DNA of 64,000 nt from Pseudomonas lutea (GCF_000759445.1 NZ_JRMB01000002.1:930001-994000); one strand, 5' to 3'; counted from the first letter of the stretch, positions 1-17,538 are shown. Numbers and translations: made by a program. The notes: a model not told the origin generated them from the letters alone.

Positions 1-381
1 TTGAGCGCGCTCAGCTTCGCGGACTTTCTGCACAATGACTTGCTTGGCAGTTTGCGCGGCGATGCGGCCGAACTCGATAGAGTCGATCTTTTCTTCTACT
101 ACGTCGCCAACATTGGCGCCAGGATGCGTCTGGGCGACCTTGCTTGGCCATGTTTCGATAGCCGGGTCGTCGAGATCGTCTTCTTCGACGACGGTCCAGC
201 GACGGAAAGTCTCATAGGCACCTGTGTGGCGATTAATCTCGACACGCAGATCTACTTCGTCTTCAAAGCGCTTTTTAGTGGCGGTAGCCAGCGCTATTTC
301 AAGCGCTTCAAAAATCACGTCGGCCGGTACGCCTTTTTCATTGGATACCGATTCAACAACCAGCAGTACTTCTTTGCTCAT
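1..381 (-). CDS. nusA: Transcription termination/antitermination factor NusA, N-terminal part (cut by window edge)
   Basis: The reverse strand reads a protein starting MSKEVLLVVESVSNEKGVP, which is the NusA N-terminal domain that contacts RNA polymerase. Only the first 127 residues are inside the window; the S1 and KH RNA-binding domains lie beyond base 1. NusA modulates pausing, intrinsic termination and antitermination. It lies 59 bases downstream of rimP in the same direction, as in the usual rimP-nusA-infB operon. The start is the ATG complementary to 379-381. Confidence 0.96.
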   Translation of the reverse strand, partial: MSKEVLLVVESVSNEKGVPADVIFEALEIALATATKKRFEDEVDLRVEINRHTGAYETFRRWTVVEEDDLDDPAIETWPSKVAQTHPGANVGDVVEEKIDSIEFGRIAAQTAKQVIVQKVREAERAQ

Positions 382-440
382 CGTACGCCTCGCCTTTCGC
401 AAGCCATTGGATCCGCGGGATCCGCAGTATCTGGCACGTC

Positions 441-899
441 TCAGTCAAACTTGGGAATGATGTTGGCTTTGTCGATCAGATCGATCGGCAGCAGGTACTC
501 GTGTTCATCCACCTGGACCACGACGTCCTGCTCCTCCACCCCGCGGAGAAAGCCTTGAAAGTTGCGCCGACCCTCAAAGGGAGACCGCAGCTTTATCTTC
601 ACTTGTTCCCCGGCAAACGAAGCAAACTGCTCGATGGTGAACAGTGGGCGTTCCATGCCTGGAGATGAAACTTCGAGCGTGTATTCGGAGCTGATTGGAT
701 CTTCGACATCCAGAATACCGCTGATCTGACGGCTGACGATCGCGCAATCGTCCACCAAAACGCCGCCTTCTTTATCGATATAGACGCGCAACATCGAGTG
801 CCGACCTTGAGACGAAAACTCGATACCCCAGCATTCATAGCCTAGGGCCACGACCACCGGGGCCAGCAAGGCCTGCAACTGTTCTAGCTTGCTCGACAC
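441..899 (-). CDS. rimP: Ribosome maturation factor RimP
   Basis: The 152-aa product matches Pseudomonas RimP along its whole length ([15 protein letters not shown] at the start, [14 protein letters not shown] at the end). RimP assists late maturation of the 30S subunit. I take the GTG at 899 as the start: a GAGGGGG ribosome-binding sequence lies 5 bases before it, and 152 aa is the normal length. An in-frame ATG further upstream (947) would add 16 residues unlike the family. nusA follows directly. Confidence 0.95.
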   Translation of the reverse strand: MSSKLEQLQALLAPVVVALGYECWGIEFSSQGRHSMLRVYIDKEGGVLVDDCAIVSRQISGILDVEDPISSEYTLEVSSPGMERPLFTIEQFASFAGEQVKIKLRSPFEGRRNFQGFLRGVEEQDVVVQVDEHEYLLPIDLIDKANIIPKFD

Positions 900-993
900 C
901 TGAACCCCCTCGTGCATGCTGCAAATAAAAAATGGGCAGAAGCCCAATCATGAAAAACGCCTGCGAAACGCGGCGCCATAAAGTGTCCAGCTA

Positions 994-1017
994 ACAAAAA
1001 GCCCCTGAAAAGGGGCT
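994..1017 (-). terminator. Hairpin with T-run between tRNA-fMet and rimP
   Basis: On the minus strand a 6-bp stem AGCCCC/GGGGCT is followed by TTTTG. It lies just after the initiator tRNA and before rimP, so it could partly terminate tRNA transcripts, with NusA-sensitive readthrough into rimP-nusA. The effect on expression is inferred. Confidence 0.6.
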
Positions 1018-1027
1018 CCGCTAAAAC

Positions 1028-1104
<77 letters not shown>

Positions 1105-1166
1105 ACAAAGCTGGGGCGGAAGTATACGACCGATCCAATTTTGGGTCAATCCGACACATCCACCTA

Positions 1167-1196
1167 CAAGAAAGCCCGCTACTGCGGGCTTTCTTG
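1167..1196 (-). terminator. Symmetrical terminator hairpin between the two tRNA genes
   Basis: AAGCCCGC / GCGGGCTT stems with flanking A and T runs form a strong hairpin that could terminate in either direction. It separates tRNA-Leu (upstream on the minus strand) from tRNA-fMet. Confidence 0.7.
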
Positions 1197-1201
1197 TTAA
1201 T

Positions 1202-1287
1202 TGGTACCGAGAAGGGGACTCGAACCCCTACACCCTATGGGCACAACCACCTCAAGGTTGCGTGTCTACCAATTCCACCACCTCGGC
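1202..1287 (-). tRNA. tRNA-Leu (anticodon GAG)
   Basis: An 86-nt class II tRNA begins GCCGAGGTGG and ends TACCA. The anticodon stem CAACC/GGTTG encloses the loop TTGAGGT, giving anticodon GAG. The long variable arm is typical of leucine tRNAs. It lies between secG and tRNA-fMet, its usual place in Pseudomonas. Confidence 0.96.
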
Positions 1288-1331
1288 ATTACAACTCTTT
1301 TGCAGCCCCAACAACGACTGCGAATCCGGTA

Positions 1332-2475
<1,144 letters not shown>

Positions 2476-2541
2476 GCTGTACCTCGTCGATCAAAGTGGG
2501 CGCAGATGTTACCCAACACTTTCAACACTGGCAAGCCGAAA

Positions 2542-3885
2542 TCAGGCGCAAACTTCAGCAACCAGTTTTGCCAGTTCATCGGCGTAGCCGGCGACCAGAC
2601 TTTCGTCTTCGCCTTCAACCATGACGCGCACCAGCGGCTCTGTGCCTGACTTGCGCAACAACACCCGCCCACGCCCGGCCATGGCGGCCGTTACGCGCTC
2701 GCATGCCTCGATCACGGCGGGATGCTTGACCGGGTCCACGCTCCCACCGTCGAAGCGCACATTGACCAGAATCTGCGGGCATTTTTTCAGACCCTCCCGG
2801 GATTGGGCCAGGCTTTGCCCTGTACGCTTCATGGCGAGCAAAACCTGCAATGCCGCGATGATTGCGTCCCCGGTTGTTGTGTGCTGGAAGCAAACGACAT
2901 GCCCCGAATTCTCACCGCCAACCTGCCAGTTGCGCTCAAGCAGCTCGGCGATGACATACCTGTCGCCCACGTTGGCTCGTACGAAAGGGATACTCAGATC
3001 GGCGAGAGCCAGTTCCAGGCCAAGGTTGCTCATCAGAGTACCTACAACGCCACCTTGCAGCTGGCCGCGTTCATGCAGGTCGCGGGCGATGATGTAAAGA
3101 AGCTCATCGCCGTCGACGATCGCACCGGTATGGTCGACCATCAGTACACGGTCACCGTCGCCGTCGAAACCGATGCCCAGATCGGCACCATGCTCCACCA
3201 CAGCTGCCTGCAAGGCTCCCATGTGGGTCGAGCCGCAGTTGTCGTTGATGTTCAGCCCATTCGGTGCAGCGGAAAGCACAGTCACCTGCGCTCCGAGCTC
3301 GCGGAACACGTTCGGCGCCACTTTGTAGGTCGCGCCGTGGGCACAATCGACCACCAGTTTGAGCCCTGAGAAATCAGTACTGGTTGGGACACTGCTTTTG
3401 CAAAATTCAATATAACGGCCGGCAGCGTCGTTGATACGCGATACCTTGCCAAGTTTTTCGGACTCCTCAACTGTCATTGGAGAATCCAGAAGCTCTTCGA
3501 TCATCAACTCGATATCATCCGGTAGTTTGGTGCCCTGCCCAGAGAAAAATTTGATGCCGTTGTCGTAATGCGGATTGTGTGAAGCGCTGATCACAATGCC
3601 AGCCTCGGCGTGGAACGTCCGCGTCAGGTAGGCGATTGCCGGTGTTGGCATCGGGCCAAGCAACATGACATCGGCGCCCGCCGCGGATAGCCCGGCCTCC
3701 AGCGCCGATTCGAACATATAGCCGGAAATCCGGGTGTCTTTTCCCACCAGAATTCGGCAGGCGCCCATTTTGCGAAACGCCATTCCCGCAGCCCAGCCAA
3801 GCTTGAGCATGAAATCAGGGGTAATAGGGAATTGACCAACGCGACCTCGGATACCGTCGGTTCCGAAGTATTTTTTTGTGTTCAT
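2542..3885 (-). CDS. glmM: Phosphoglucosamine mutase
   Basis: The 447-aa enzyme converts glucosamine-6-phosphate to glucosamine-1-phosphate for UDP-GlcNAc, peptidoglycan and LPS synthesis. The phosphoserine loop [12 protein letters not shown], the metal site DGDGDR, the sugar-binding GGENSGH, and the C-terminal phosphate site [15 protein letters not shown] are all present. The start at 3885 ([14 protein letters not shown]) fits the family; an upstream in-frame ATG at 3927 adds 14 unrelated residues. It follows folP closely. Confidence 0.97.
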   Translation of the reverse strand: MNTKKYFGTDGIRGRVGQFPITPDFMLKLGWAAGMAFRKMGACRILVGKDTRISGYMFESALEAGLSAAGADVMLLGPMPTPAIAYLTRTFHAEAGIVISASHNPHYDNGIKFFSGQGTKLPDDIELMIEELLDSPMTVEESEKLGKVSRINDAAGRYIEFCKSSVPTSTDFSGLKLVVDCAHGATYKVAPNVFRELGAQVTVLSAAPNGLNINDNCGSTHMGALQAAVVEHGADLGIGFDGDGDRVLMVDHTGAIVDGDELLYIIARDLHERGQLQGGVVGTLMSNLGLELALADLSIPFVRANVGDRYVIAELLERNWQVGGENSGHVVCFQHTTTGDAIIAALQVLLAMKRTGQSLAQSREGLKKCPQILVNVRFDGGSVDPVKHPAVIEACERVTAAMAGRGRVLLRKSGTEPLVRVMVEGEDESLVAGYADELAKLVAEVCA

Positions 3886-3901
3886 GGGTGCTCCAGATTT
3901 C

Positions 3902-4753
3902 TTATTTTGCTGATTCAACAGCAGCAATCATACGCACAACATCTACCGTCTCCGGGACGTCATGCACACGCAGAATTTTCGCGCCTTTGACCATAGCGAG
4001 CGCCGCCAGCGCCAATGCACCGTGCAGCCTTTGGTCAACCGGCTTGTCGAGCACCTTGCCGATCATGCTCTTGCGCGAGACGCCGACCAGCAGCGGCCTC
4101 CCCAACGCATGCAACGACTCCAGGTGCTTGAAGAGGCTCAGGTTATGCTCAAGGTTCTTGGCAAAGCCAAATCCCGGATCGAGGATGATTTTTTCAACAG
4201 GAATGCCTGCTGCAATGCACGCCTCCATGCGCCCACGCAAGAACCCGCTCACCTCACCCACCAAGTCACTGTAACAGGGATCGTTTTGCATATCGGTAGG
4301 CTCGCCACGCATATGCATGAGGCAAACCGGCAAGCCCGTTGCAACAGCAGCGTCCAGCGCACCGTCCCGGCGTAACGAACGCACATCGTTGATGAGCCCG
4401 GCACCCAGCCGGGCAGTCTCGCGAATGACGGCCGGCGTGGAAGTGTCGACGGAAATAATGACATCCAGCTCGGCGTTGATCGCTTCCACGATGGGCGCAA
4501 CCCGCTCCAGCTCTTCGACTGAAGACACTGAGCGCGCCCCTGGACGCGTGGACTCGCCACCGACATCGATCAGCGTGGCACCTGCCAGCATCATCGATTC
4601 TGCATGACGCAAGGCAAGGTCGCGCTGTGCAAAGCGGCCGCCATCCGAGAAGGAGTCTGGAGTGATGTTGAGAATGCCCATCACGTGCGTGCGGGACAAA
4701 TCAAGAACCCGGTTGCCGCAAGACAACCGGGTTGGGTGTAGCGCAGAAATCAT
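3902..4753 (-). CDS. folP: Dihydropteroate synthase
   Basis: The 283-aa enzyme joins 6-hydroxymethyl-dihydropterin pyrophosphate to p-aminobenzoate in folate synthesis and is the sulfonamide target. Family motifs visible are [34 protein letters not shown] and [10 protein letters not shown]. It sits 8 bases after ftsH and 16 before glmM, the same ftsH-folP-glmM order as in E. coli. Confidence 0.97.
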   Translation of the reverse strand: MISALHPTRLSCGNRVLDLSRTHVMGILNITPDSFSDGGRFAQRDLALRHAESMMLAGATLIDVGGESTRPGARSVSSVEELERVAPIVEAINAELDVIISVDTSTPAVIRETARLGAGLINDVRSLRRDGALDAAVATGLPVCLMHMRGEPTDMQNDPCYSDLVGEVSGFLRGRMEACIAAGIPVEKIILDPGFGFAKNLEHNLSLFKHLESLHALGRPLLVGVSRKSMIGKVLDKPVDQRLHGALALAALAMVKGAKILRVHDVPETVDVVRMIAAVESAK

Positions 4754-4761
4754 GTCAGGCC

Positions 4762-6681
4762 TTAGTGTTCAGCGGCAGGGCCACCAATGGGCGATTCCGG
4801 ACGCGGACCCACTGGCGCGATGGGTGTCCCTGAATCTCCGGAACCACCTTCCCAGTCGCGAGGTTCACGAGGCGTACGCCCTGCCATGATGTCGTCGATC
4901 TGCTCGGCGTCGATTGTCTCGTACTTCATCAACGCGTCAGCCATAGCGTCCAGCTTCTCACGGTTGTCAGTGAGGATCTGCCGGGCGGTGCCGTAGCACT
5001 GATCAATGATGCTGCGAACTTCGGAGTCGATCAAACGCGCGGTGTCACCTGAAAGGCTGGCATTCTGCCCGCCACCGCCACGACCCAGGTAGCCGCCCTC
5101 TTCTTCATCCGAGTACATCAACGGACCGAGTTTTTCGGACAACCCCCACTTGGTAACCATATTCCGGGCGATCTGACTGGCACGCATGATGTCGTTGGAA
5201 GCACCCGTAGTGACGCCATCAAAGCCCAGAGTCATTTCTTCCGCGATGCGCCCGCCATACAGCGAGCAGATCTGGCTGATCAGTGCACGTTTCGACAAGC
5301 TGTAGCGGTCTTCTTCCGGCAGGAACATGGTCACGCCGAGAGCACGGCCACGTGGAATGATCGAAACCTTGTAGACCGGATCATGCTCAGGGACCACACG
5401 CCCCACTATAGCGTGACCTGCCTCGTGATAGGCCGTGTTGCGTTTCTCTTTATCCGACATCACCATCGATTTGCGCTCGGCGCCCATCATGATTTTGTCT
5501 TTGGCGAGCTCGAACTCTTTCATCTCGACAATACGCTTACCCGTCCGAGCCGCGAACAGCGACGCCTCGTTCACCAGGTTAGCCAGGTCAGCGCCCGAGA
5601 AACCAGGCGTCCCGCGCGCGATCACGCCCGGCTGGACATCATCGCCCATTGGCACTTTGCGCATGTGTACTTTAAGGATTTGTTCACGACCGCGAATGTC
5701 GGGCAAGCCCACAACAACCTGGCGGTCGAAGCGACCAGGCCGCAGCAGAGCAGGGTCAAGAACGTCTGGGCGGTTGGTCGCGGCGATGACGATAATACCG
5801 TCATTCATCTCGAAGCCGTCCATCTCTACCAGCAGCTGGTTAAGAGTCTGCTCACGCTCGTCATGACCGCCGCCCATGCCGGCACCGCGATGGCGACCTA
5901 CTGCGTCAATCTCGTCGATGAAGATAATGCAGGGCGCGTGCTTCTTGGCTTGTTCAAACATGTCACGGACTCGGCTTGCACCGACACCCACGAACATCTC
6001 AACGAAATCGGACCCGGAGATCGTGAAGAACGGCACCTTGGCCTCACCGGCGATGGCTTTGGCCAGCAGCGTTTTACCGGTACCAGGCGGGCCGACCATG
6101 AGCACACCGCGCGGGATGCGACCACCCAGTCGCTGGAACTTGCCCGGGTCGCGCAGAAACTCAACCAGCTCGCCCACTTCTTCTTTGGCTTCGTCGCAAC
6201 CGGCGACGTCGGCCAGCGTAGTCTTGACCTGATCTTCGGATAAAAGCCGCGCCTTGCTCTTGCCGAAGCTCATCGGGCCGCCTTTGCCGCCCGCTCCGCC
6301 TTGCATCTGGCGCATGAAGAACATGAACACGGCAATAATCACGAGGATCGGGAAGCTGGCGACCAGAAGCTGAGTCCAGATGCTCTGCTGTTCTGGCTGC
6401 TTGCCTTCGATCACCACGTTGTTATCAACCAGATCACCAATCAGGCCGTTATCCTGGATGGCAGGTCGGATGGTCTTGAAGGAGTCGCCATCGCTGCGCT
6501 TGCCAGTGATGACATAGCCGTCAACGGCAACCTTCTCTACCTTGCCGTCCTTCACCTGCTGGATGAATTCGGAATAGTTGAGGGTCTGTGGCTCGTTAGG
6601 ACTGGAGAAGTTGTTCATCACGGTCACAAGGACTGCTGCGATGATCAACCACAGGATCAAATTCTTTGCCATATCGTTCAA
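4762..6681 (-). CDS. ftsH: ATP-dependent zinc metalloprotease FtsH
   Basis: The roughly 639-aa membrane-bound AAA protease has an N-terminal transmembrane segment (about 7-22), a periplasmic domain, a second transmembrane segment (about 103-122), an AAA ATPase with Walker A GPPGTGKT and Walker B FIDEIDA, and the zinc site HEAGH. It degrades membrane and short-lived cytosolic proteins such as sigma-32 and LpxC. The TTG at 6681 has an AGAGGG ribosome-binding sequence 7 bases before it; the ATG at 6672 (MAKNLILW), usual in annotations, is farther from that signal. The Gly/Pro-rich C-terminal tail is typical. Confidence 0.96.
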   Translation of the reverse strand: MNDMAKNLILWLIIAAVLVTVMNNFSSPNEPQTLNYSEFIQQVKDGKVEKVAVDGYVITGKRSDGDSFKTIRPAIQDNGLIGDLVDNNVVIEGKQPEQQSIWTQLLVASFPILVIIAVFMFFMRQMQGGAGGKGGPMSFGKSKARLLSEDQVKTTLADVAGCDEAKEEVGELVEFLRDPGKFQRLGGRIPRGVLMVGPPGTGKTLLAKAIAGEAKVPFFTISGSDFVEMFVGVGASRVRDMFEQAKKHAPCIIFIDEIDAVGRHRGAGMGGGHDEREQTLNQLLVEMDGFEMNDGIIVIAATNRPDVLDPALLRPGRFDRQVVVGLPDIRGREQILKVHMRKVPMGDDVQPGVIARGTPGFSGADLANLVNEASLFAARTGKRIVEMKEFELAKDKIMMGAERKSMVMSDKEKRNTAYHEAGHAIVGRVVPEHDPVYKVSIIPRGRALGVTMFLPEEDRYSLSKRALISQICSLYGGRIAEEMTLGFDGVTTGASNDIMRASQIARNMVTKWGLSEKLGPLMYSDEEEGGYLGRGGGGQNASLSGDTARLIDSEVRSIIDQCYGTARQILTDNREKLDAMADALMKYETIDAEQIDDIMAGRTPREPRDWEGGSGDSGTPIAPVGPRPESPIGGPAAEH

Positions 6682-6861
6682 TTAGCTACCCTCTGAAGCA
6701 AGCTCCACGCTGGAGCGTGCCTCGCATGATATTCACCGGCCTAACTTACTACAGATCCTACAGGCGTGGCAGGCGGCGTCTGTAACCCTTTGTGAAACTT
6801 TGACTACACGATGTTGGTTACGCTCCCTTGATAAAGCCATTTGAAAAAAGCTATCGCTTAT

Positions 6862-7512
6862 TCAAAGGCGCTCATCGCTTGCCGATCCTTCAATGCCACG
6901 AAAACCGCGACCCAACAGATACTGCTCTCTCGAACGGTCCCGCGATGACAACGGCTTGCGCATCTGCACCTTGTCAAACAGCTTGCGGATGTCTTTGTGG
7001 TATACGTCAAAACCCTCACCCTGAAAGACCTTGATGAGGAAATCACCACCTGGACGTAAGACGCGACCTGCCAGATCCAGCGCCAGCTCACAGAGGAACA
7101 TGGCGCGCGGCATATCAACAGCGCTCAATCCACTCATATTGGGGGCCATGTCGGAAATCACAAGGTCCACTTGCGTATTACCGACCGCCTCAAGAATCTG
7201 GGCGAGCACGGCATCCTCGGTGAAATCACCCTGAATGAAGGTCACATCAGGGATGCTGTCCATCTCAAGGATGTCTGAAGCGATCAGTCGGCCCTGCCCA
7301 CCAATCAGACGACTGGTCACTTGGGACCACCCACCCGGCGCAGCGCCGAGGTCGATGACGGTCATACCCGGGCGAATGATCTTGTCCTTCTCCTGGATCT
7401 CAAGCAGCTTGTAGCTGGCACGGGAACGGTAGCCGTCCTTCTGCGCCATTTTGACGTACTTGTCGTCGAAGTGTTCTTTAAGCCAGTTATGGCTGGTTTT
7501 GGAACGTGCCAC
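6862..7512 (-). CDS. rlmE: 23S rRNA (uridine-2'-O) methyltransferase RlmE (RrmJ/FtsJ)
   Basis: The 216-aa SAM-dependent enzyme methylates U2552 of 23S rRNA. Visible signatures are [15 protein letters not shown] (SAM site), [10 protein letters not shown] (catalytic Asp) and [11 protein letters not shown] (catalytic Lys). I take GTG at 7512 ([15 protein letters not shown]) as the start because GAGGTG lies just upstream; an in-frame TTG four codons earlier overlaps that signal. It precedes ftsH with a 180-base gap and diverges from yhbY. Confidence 0.95.
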   Translation of the reverse strand: MARSKTSHNWLKEHFDDKYVKMAQKDGYRSRASYKLLEIQEKDKIIRPGMTVIDLGAAPGGWSQVTSRLIGGQGRLIASDILEMDSIPDVTFIQGDFTEDAVLAQILEAVGNTQVDLVISDMAPNMSGLSAVDMPRAMFLCELALDLAGRVLRPGGDFLIKVFQGEGFDVYHKDIRKLFDKVQMRKPLSSRDRSREQYLLGRGFRGIEGSASDERL

Positions 7513-7618
7513 GGAGCACCTCAAAAAATTAGGACGACTCGCGATTAACCGGGCGATCCCGGACTCGCTCGGGTAAACTGGCCGCCGCTTTTTACAGATC
7601 AGACGCAGAGGTCAGATT

Positions 7619-7927
7619 ATGCCGCTCACTCAAGAGCAGAAGAAACAATACAAATCCATTGGCCACCATCTGAAACCGGTGTTGATCGTGGCGGACAATG
7701 GTCTGACTGAAGGTGTGCTGGCCGAACTGGAGCGCGCGCTGGGTGATCACGAGCTAATCAAGATCAAGCTCAACATCCTTGATCGCGAAAGCCGCCTCGG
7801 CGCCATTGCCGAGTTGTGCAAGGCCGGTAAGGCCGATTTGGTACAGATCATCGGCAAAATGGCGCTGATCTACCGCAAGAATCCGAAGGTCAACAAGCAG
7901 CTTTCGAACGTACACCGCTTCAATTGA
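7619..7927 (+). CDS. yhbY: Ribosome-associated RNA-binding protein YhbY
   Basis: The 102-aa protein is a single CRS1-YhbY (CRM) RNA-binding domain: LTQEQKKQYKSIGHHLKPVLIV, then GLTEGVLAELERAL and a C-terminal basic segment. Homologues bind pre-50S particles. It is transcribed away from rlmE, with the 106-base space between the two starts holding both promoters. This rlmE/yhbY divergent pair is conserved in gammaproteobacteria. Confidence 0.92.
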   Translation: MPLTQEQKKQYKSIGHHLKPVLIVADNGLTEGVLAELERALGDHELIKIKLNILDRESRLGAIAELCKAGKADLVQIIGKMALIYRKNPKVNKQLSNVHRFN

Positions 7928-8039
7928 CCCTATCGGGTCCGGCCACGCTACTGGGTAACGCGCCTTTGGGTACCGACCTGTTCGACCCGGCTCTCATCGA
8001 CATGGATGAGTCGTAACCCATACCAACAGCGTGTTGCCG

Positions 8040-8064
8040 GGGAGGCTCAATCAACGAGCCTCCC
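8040..8064. terminator. Hairpin between convergent yhbY and greA
   Basis: A perfect 9-bp stem GGGAGGCTC/GAGCCTCCC with a 7-base loop lies between the two converging genes. No clear T-run follows on either strand, so classical intrinsic termination is not certain. A second stem (AGCACCC/GGGTGCT) lies at about 8078-8102. Confidence 0.45.
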
Positions 8065-8106
8065 TGGCGGGCTGATTCAGCACCCACACCAGGCGGGTGC
8101 TGCTTG

Positions 8107-8579
8107 TCACACGTGGCGCACTTCCACGATCTCGTACTCGATGACGCCGCTTGGCGTTTTGACAGCCACCACGTCGCCTTCTTCTTTGCCAATCAACGCT
8201 CGGGCCAACGGCGAACCGACCGATATCTTCCCCAGTTTGAAGTCAGCTTCGTCCTCACCCACGATGTGATAGGTGACGCGGTCATCTGTCTCCACGTTGG
8301 CGATTTCGACGGTCGTGCCAAAAATCACTTTGCCCGTGTGAGGGATCGTGGTGACGTCGATAATCACCTGGTTCTGAATTCGCCCCTCGATATCACGAAT
8401 ACGCGCCTCGACCATGCCCTGCTGTTCGCGGGCTGCATGGTATTCGGCGTTTTCCTTGAGATCGCCCAGCTCGCGTGCAGTCCCGATGTCCTGGCTAAGC
8501 TTGGGACGCACGACTTTGGTCAGGTGTGCGTGTTCTTCTTCCAGGGCGCGAGCGCCCTGAACTGTCATTGGATACTTGA

Positions 8580-8583
<4 letters not shown>
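8107..8583 (-). CDS. greA: Transcript cleavage factor GreA
   Basis: The 158-aa protein has the N-terminal coiled-coil hairpin (about 1-75, [23 protein letters not shown]) that enters the RNA polymerase secondary channel and a C-terminal FKBP-like domain ending [20 protein letters not shown]. It rescues backtracked polymerase. Its ATG overlaps the carB stop codon (ATGA), so translation is probably coupled in a carA-carB-greA operon. Confidence 0.97.
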
Positions 8584-11801
<3,218 letters not shown>

Positions 11802-11923
11802 GGGTTGTCACTCGAATCCTGTGTCAGTCGGCAAGCCGTCTTGAACATCTCAGGTGCCGGGCGGGGTGTCGGATCTGGTCCAGTCCGCCGCGGTCACCTG
11901 CTCGCTACAGTCGCAAGGCAGCG

Positions 11924-13060
11924 TTAGCGGCGCTTGTCCATGGCTGTGATAAAGCGATCAAACAGCGGGGCGACGTCAGTCGGGCCCGGGCTCGCCTCGG
12001 GGTGGCCCTGGAAGCTGAAGGCGTCCTTGTCGGTACGCTCGATGCCTTGCAGGCTGCCGTCAAAAAGCGACTTGTGAATGGCGCGCAGGTTGCTCGGCAA
12101 CGTCGCTTCGTCCACTGCAAAACCGTGGTTCTGGCTGGTAATCATGACGACGCCCGAGTCCAGGTCCTGAACAGGGTGGTTAGCGCCATGGTGGCCCAGA
12201 TCCATCTTGATGGTCTGTGCGCCGGACGCGAGTGCCAGCAACTGGTGACCCAGGCAAATACCGAACACCGGGGTATCGGTCTCCAGCACATCCTTGATCG
12301 CCTGAATGGCATAGTCGCAAGGCTCCGGATCACCAGGGCCGTTGGAGAGGAAGATGCCATCGGGCTTGAGCGCAAGCACTTCACTGGCCGGGGTTTGCGC
12401 GGGGACGACTGTCACTCGGCAACCGCGCTCGACGAGCATGCGCAGGATGTTCAGCTTGACGCCGTAGTCCCAGGCGACGACATGGTATTTCAGGTCTGCT
12501 GCGGCAATTTCAGGGCAGCTGTCGGACTGCAGGTTCCAGACCGTGTTGCGCCATTCGTAGGTCTTCTTGGTGCTGACCTCTTTGGCGAGGTCCATGCCCT
12601 TCAGGCCTGGAAAACCTCGCGCCGCCGCGATGGCGGCTTCTTCGGAGATGTTGTCGCCCGCCATGATGCAACCGTTCTGAGCGCCCTTCTCGCGAAGAAT
12701 GCGGGTCAGGCGGCGGGTGTCGATGCCGGCGATCGCAACGGTGTTGTTGGCTTTCAGATAATCAGCCAGAGGCATCTTGTTACGCCAGTTGCTCGCCACC
12801 AGTGGCAGGTCGCGGATCACCAGGCCCGCCGACCAGACACGGTCGGACTCGGCATCCTCCGGCGTCGTGCCGGTATTGCCGATGTGCGGGTAAGTCAGGG
12901 TGACGATTTGCTGGGCATAGGAAGGATCGGTAAGAATTTCCTGATAGCCGGTCATTGCGGTGTTGAACACCACTTCGCCAACGGTTTGACCGTCGGCACC
13001 AATGGCTTCGCCGCGAAAAATGCTGCCATCAGCAAGGGCGAGTATGGCTGGCTTAGTCAA
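11924..13060 (-). CDS. carA: Carbamoyl-phosphate synthase small (glutaminase) subunit
   Basis: The 378-aa subunit hydrolyses glutamine and passes ammonia to CarB. The class I amidotransferase nucleophile motif [11 protein letters not shown] and the His/Glu pair in GHPEASPGP are present. The TTG at 13060 ([12 protein letters not shown]) is chosen: a GGGAGGT ribosome-binding sequence lies just upstream and the length matches the family. The longer ATG-started frame (13135) would begin inside a terminator-like leader hairpin. Confidence 0.96.
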   Translation of the reverse strand: MTKPAILALADGSIFRGEAIGADGQTVGEVVFNTAMTGYQEILTDPSYAQQIVTLTYPHIGNTGTTPEDAESDRVWSAGLVIRDLPLVASNWRNKMPLADYLKANNTVAIAGIDTRRLTRILREKGAQNGCIMAGDNISEEAAIAAARGFPGLKGMDLAKEVSTKKTYEWRNTVWNLQSDSCPEIAAADLKYHVVAWDYGVKLNILRMLVERGCRVTVVPAQTPASEVLALKPDGIFLSNGPGDPEPCDYAIQAIKDVLETDTPVFGICLGHQLLALASGAQTIKMDLGHHGANHPVQDLDSGVVMITSQNHGFAVDEATLPSNLRAIHKSLFDGSLQGIERTDKDAFSFQGHPEASPGPTDVAPLFDRFITAMDKRR

Positions 13061-13104
13061 GAAGACCTCCCGTAATAAAGCCTGAAAGGGCGATCGCAGG
13101 TTGT

Positions 13105-13146
13105 AAAAAAGCGGAATGACGTATAGACACGTCACCCCGCTTTTTT
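13105..13146 (-). promoter_or_regulatory. carA leader hairpin, candidate transcription attenuator
   Basis: On the minus strand, 18-base arms (AAAAAAGCGGGGTGACGT and ACGTCATTCCGCTTTTTT) enclose a 6-base loop and end in six T, 45 bases before the carA start. This is an intrinsic terminator placed in the leader, not after a gene. An ATG at 13149 opens a five-codon peptide (MKKAG, stop at 13132) that overlaps the ascending arm. Attenuation of Pseudomonas carAB by pyrimidine supply has been described; the role of this exact hairpin is inferred. Confidence 0.65.
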
Positions 13147-13165
13147 CATAGAATTATCTGCGCGC

Positions 13166-13187
13166 TTTTAGTGGACACACTAAAGCT
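13166..13187. promoter_or_regulatory. Inverted repeat upstream of carA, possible operator
   Basis: CTTTAGTG and CACTAAAAG arms surround a short spacer about 110-125 bases before carA, immediately upstream of the leader hairpin and of a TATAAT-like GATAAT. It could bind a regulator, such as one for arginine or pyrimidine control. No known consensus was matched. Confidence 0.3.
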
Positions 13188-13348
13188 GTAGCTTACAGAA
13201 AGAGGCTTTTTTTATCTACCGCTAAAATGCCCGGAGGGCGGAGACTGCGACGGTCCGTCGCGTAGCGGTGTGCAACTGCGGGCAGGATACAGGTAAACCC
13301 TCTGACCTGCCCGCATTGCTGACGGATACTTTCAGACCGCAGAACGGC

Positions 13349-15293
<1,945 letters not shown>

Positions 15294-15618
15294 AAATTTT
15301 CTGCACTCTTGAGGACGTCCGACATGACCCTCCTGAGTCTGCCGAACTCGTTGAGCCCCTTTCAGGCCCGGACCCAACTCACGTCAATTCAACGATCCTG
15401 GTCTTGGTTCGACGGCCTTGGATCGACCGAACAAAAGCGGCTGAACAAGCCGGACTGCAGGAGCATCCGGCTTTGCCACAAAGCCCGCGATACAGCGTCG
15501 CGTGCTTGAAAAATTTTGGGTATTCCAGACACGCCAACGCGGGAGCAAGCTCCCGCGCGGCGACATCCTACCAGCGACCACAACGAAGCGGTCAACCGGC
15601 GATCAAGTGAGCCTGCGC
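15294..15618. other. dnaK-dnaJ intergenic region with REP-like hairpin
   Basis: This 325-base gap has no convincing gene. At 15537-15558 a palindrome (GCGGGAGC / GCTCCCGC) resembles the core of Pseudomonas REP elements and could stabilise the dnaK transcript end or terminate partially. No clear sigma-32 site was found before dnaJ, so dnaJ probably depends on readthrough from grpE-dnaK or a promoter I could not see. Confidence 0.5.
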
Positions 15619-17538
15619 TTACTTGTGGTCTTTGACTTCTTCGAACTCGGCGTCGACAACGTCATCAGCCGGCTTGCTTTCTTCCTGCGCGGCTTGAGCG
15701 CCACCTTCAGGCTTTTCGGCTTGCTCGGCATACATCTTCTGAGCAACCGGAGCCGACACTTTCGACAGCTCTTCAACCCTGGCGTCGATGGCAGCCTTGT
15801 CGTCACCCTTCACAGCGGCTTCCAGTGCAACCACTGCAGCTTCGATGGCGGTCTTCTCTTCTGCGGTGACCTTGTCGCCAGCATCGTTGACCATTTTGCG
15901 AGTCGAGTGAACCAGCGCGTCGCCCTGGTTGCGAGCGGATGCCAGCTCTTCGAACTTACGGTCTTCGTCCGAGTTGGCTTCAGCGTCACGGATCATCTGC
16001 TGGATTTCTTCATCCGACAGACCGGAGTTGGCCTTGATCACGATCGACTGAGTTTTGCCAGTCGCCTTGTCCTTCGCGCCGACGTGCAGAATGCCGTTGG
16101 CGTCGATGTCGAAGGTCACTTCGATCTGAGGCACGCCACGTGGTGCTGGCGGAATCTCGGCCAGGTCGAACTTGCCCAGCGACTTGTTCTGAGTGGCTTG
16201 CTTACGCTCGCCCTGCAACACGTGAATGGTCACGGCGCTCTGGTTGTCATCGGCCGTCGAGAACACCTGCGACTTCTTGGTAGGAATCGTGGTGTTTTTC
16301 TCGATCAGCGCAGTCATCACGCCGCCCATGGTTTCGATACCCAGGGTCAGCGGGCTGACGTCCAGCAACAGAACGTCTTTGACGTCGCCAGCCAGCACCG
16401 CGCCCTGGATAGCTGCACCCATGGCAACGGCTTCGTCAGGGTTGACGTCCTTGCGCGCTTCCTTGCCGAAGAACTCGGTGACCTTCTGCTGCACCAGCGG
16501 CATACGGGTCTGACCGCCCACGAGGATGACGTCGTTGATAGCGCCGATGTCGATACCGGAGTCTTTCAACGCGATTCGGCAAGGCTCGATGGTGCGCTGA
16601 ACCAGGTCTTCAACCAGCGATTCCAGCTTGGCGCGGGAGATCTTGACGTTCAGGTGCTTCGGACCGGTGGCGTCTGCAGTGATGTACGGCAGATTCACGT
16701 CGGTCGAATTGCTGGACGACAGTTCGATCTTGGCTTTCTCGGCAGCTTCTTTCAGACGCTGCATGGCTAGGGGATCGCCCTTGAGGTTCATGCCGGATTC
16801 TTTCTTGAACTCGTCAACGAGGTAGTCGATCAGACGGTTGTCGAAGTCTTCACCACCCAGGAAGGTGTCGCCGTTGGTGGCCAACACTTCAAACTGGTGC
16901 TCGCCGTCAACTTCGGCGATTTCGATAACCGAAACGTCGAACGTACCGCCACCCAAGTCATAAACGATGACGGTGTGGTCGCCCTTGGCTTTGTCCATAC
17001 CGTAAGCCAGCGCTGCTGCGGTTGGCTCGTTGATGATGCGCTTGACGTCCAGACCCGCAATACGGCCTGCGTCTTTGGTGGCCTGACGCTGGCTGTCGTT
17101 GAAGTATGCAGGGACGGTGATGACCGCCTCAGTGACAGATTCGCCGAGGTAGTCTTCAGCGGTCTTCTTCATCTTCTTCAGGATTTCAGCGGAAATCTGA
17201 GGAGCAGACATTTTCTTGCCGTTGACTTCTACCCACGCGTCGCCATTGTCAGCCTTGGCGATTTTGTACGGGACCATCTTGATGTCTTTCTGAACGACTT
17301 CTTCGTCGAACTTGCGGCCGATCAGACGCTTCACCGCGTACAGGGTGTTGTGCGGGTTAGTGACAGCCTGACGCTTGGCCGACTGACCGACGAGGATCTC
17401 GCCGTCGTTGGCGTAAGCGATGATCGACGGGGTGGTACGAGCGCCTTCGGCGTTCTCGATGACCTTTGCAACGCCGTTTTCCAGAACCGAGACGCAGGAG
17501 TTGGTAGTCCCCAGGTCGATACCGATAATCTTGCCCAT
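15619..17538 (-). CDS. dnaK: Chaperone protein DnaK (Hsp70)
   Basis: The 639-aa Hsp70 has the N-terminal ATPase domain ([50 protein letters not shown]), the interdomain linker [16 protein letters not shown], the substrate-binding domain, and a Gly/Ala/Glu-rich tail ending EEVKDHK. The start at 17538 is followed by KIIGIDLGT. It lies between grpE and dnaJ in one direction, forming the heat-shock operon. Confidence 0.98.
   Translation of the reverse strand: MGKIIGIDLGTTNSCVSVLENGVAKVIENAEGARTTPSIIAYANDGEILVGQSAKRQAVTNPHNTLYAVKRLIGRKFDEEVVQKDIKMVPYKIAKADNGDAWVEVNGKKMSAPQISAEILKKMKKTAEDYLGESVTEAVITVPAYFNDSQRQATKDAGRIAGLDVKRIINEPTAAALAYGMDKAKGDHTVIVYDLGGGTFDVSVIEIAEVDGEHQFEVLATNGDTFLGGEDFDNRLIDYLVDEFKKESGMNLKGDPLAMQRLKEAAEKAKIELSSSNSTDVNLPYITADATGPKHLNVKISRAKLESLVEDLVQRTIEPCRIALKDSGIDIGAINDVILVGGQTRMPLVQQKVTEFFGKEARKDVNPDEAVAMGAAIQGAVLAGDVKDVLLLDVSPLTLGIETMGGVMTALIEKNTTIPTKKSQVFSTADDNQSAVTIHVLQGERKQATQNKSLGKFDLAEIPPAPRGVPQIEVTFDIDANGILHVGAKDKATGKTQSIVIKANSGLSDEEIQQMIRDAEANSDEDRKFEELASARNQGDALVHSTRKMVNDAGDKVTAEEKTAIEAAVVALEAAVKGDDKAAIDARVEELSKVSAPVAQKMYAEQAEKPEGGAQAAQEESKPADDVVDAEFEEVKDHK

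Noticed and set aside
1..558. Long plus-strand frame over nusA and rimP
   Set aside because: It lies antisense to two clear genes, has no family resemblance and no good ribosome-binding site.
7920..8192. 90-codon minus-strand frame between yhbY and greA
   Set aside because: It covers two hairpins and overlaps the greA 3' end; the sequence does not resemble a protein.
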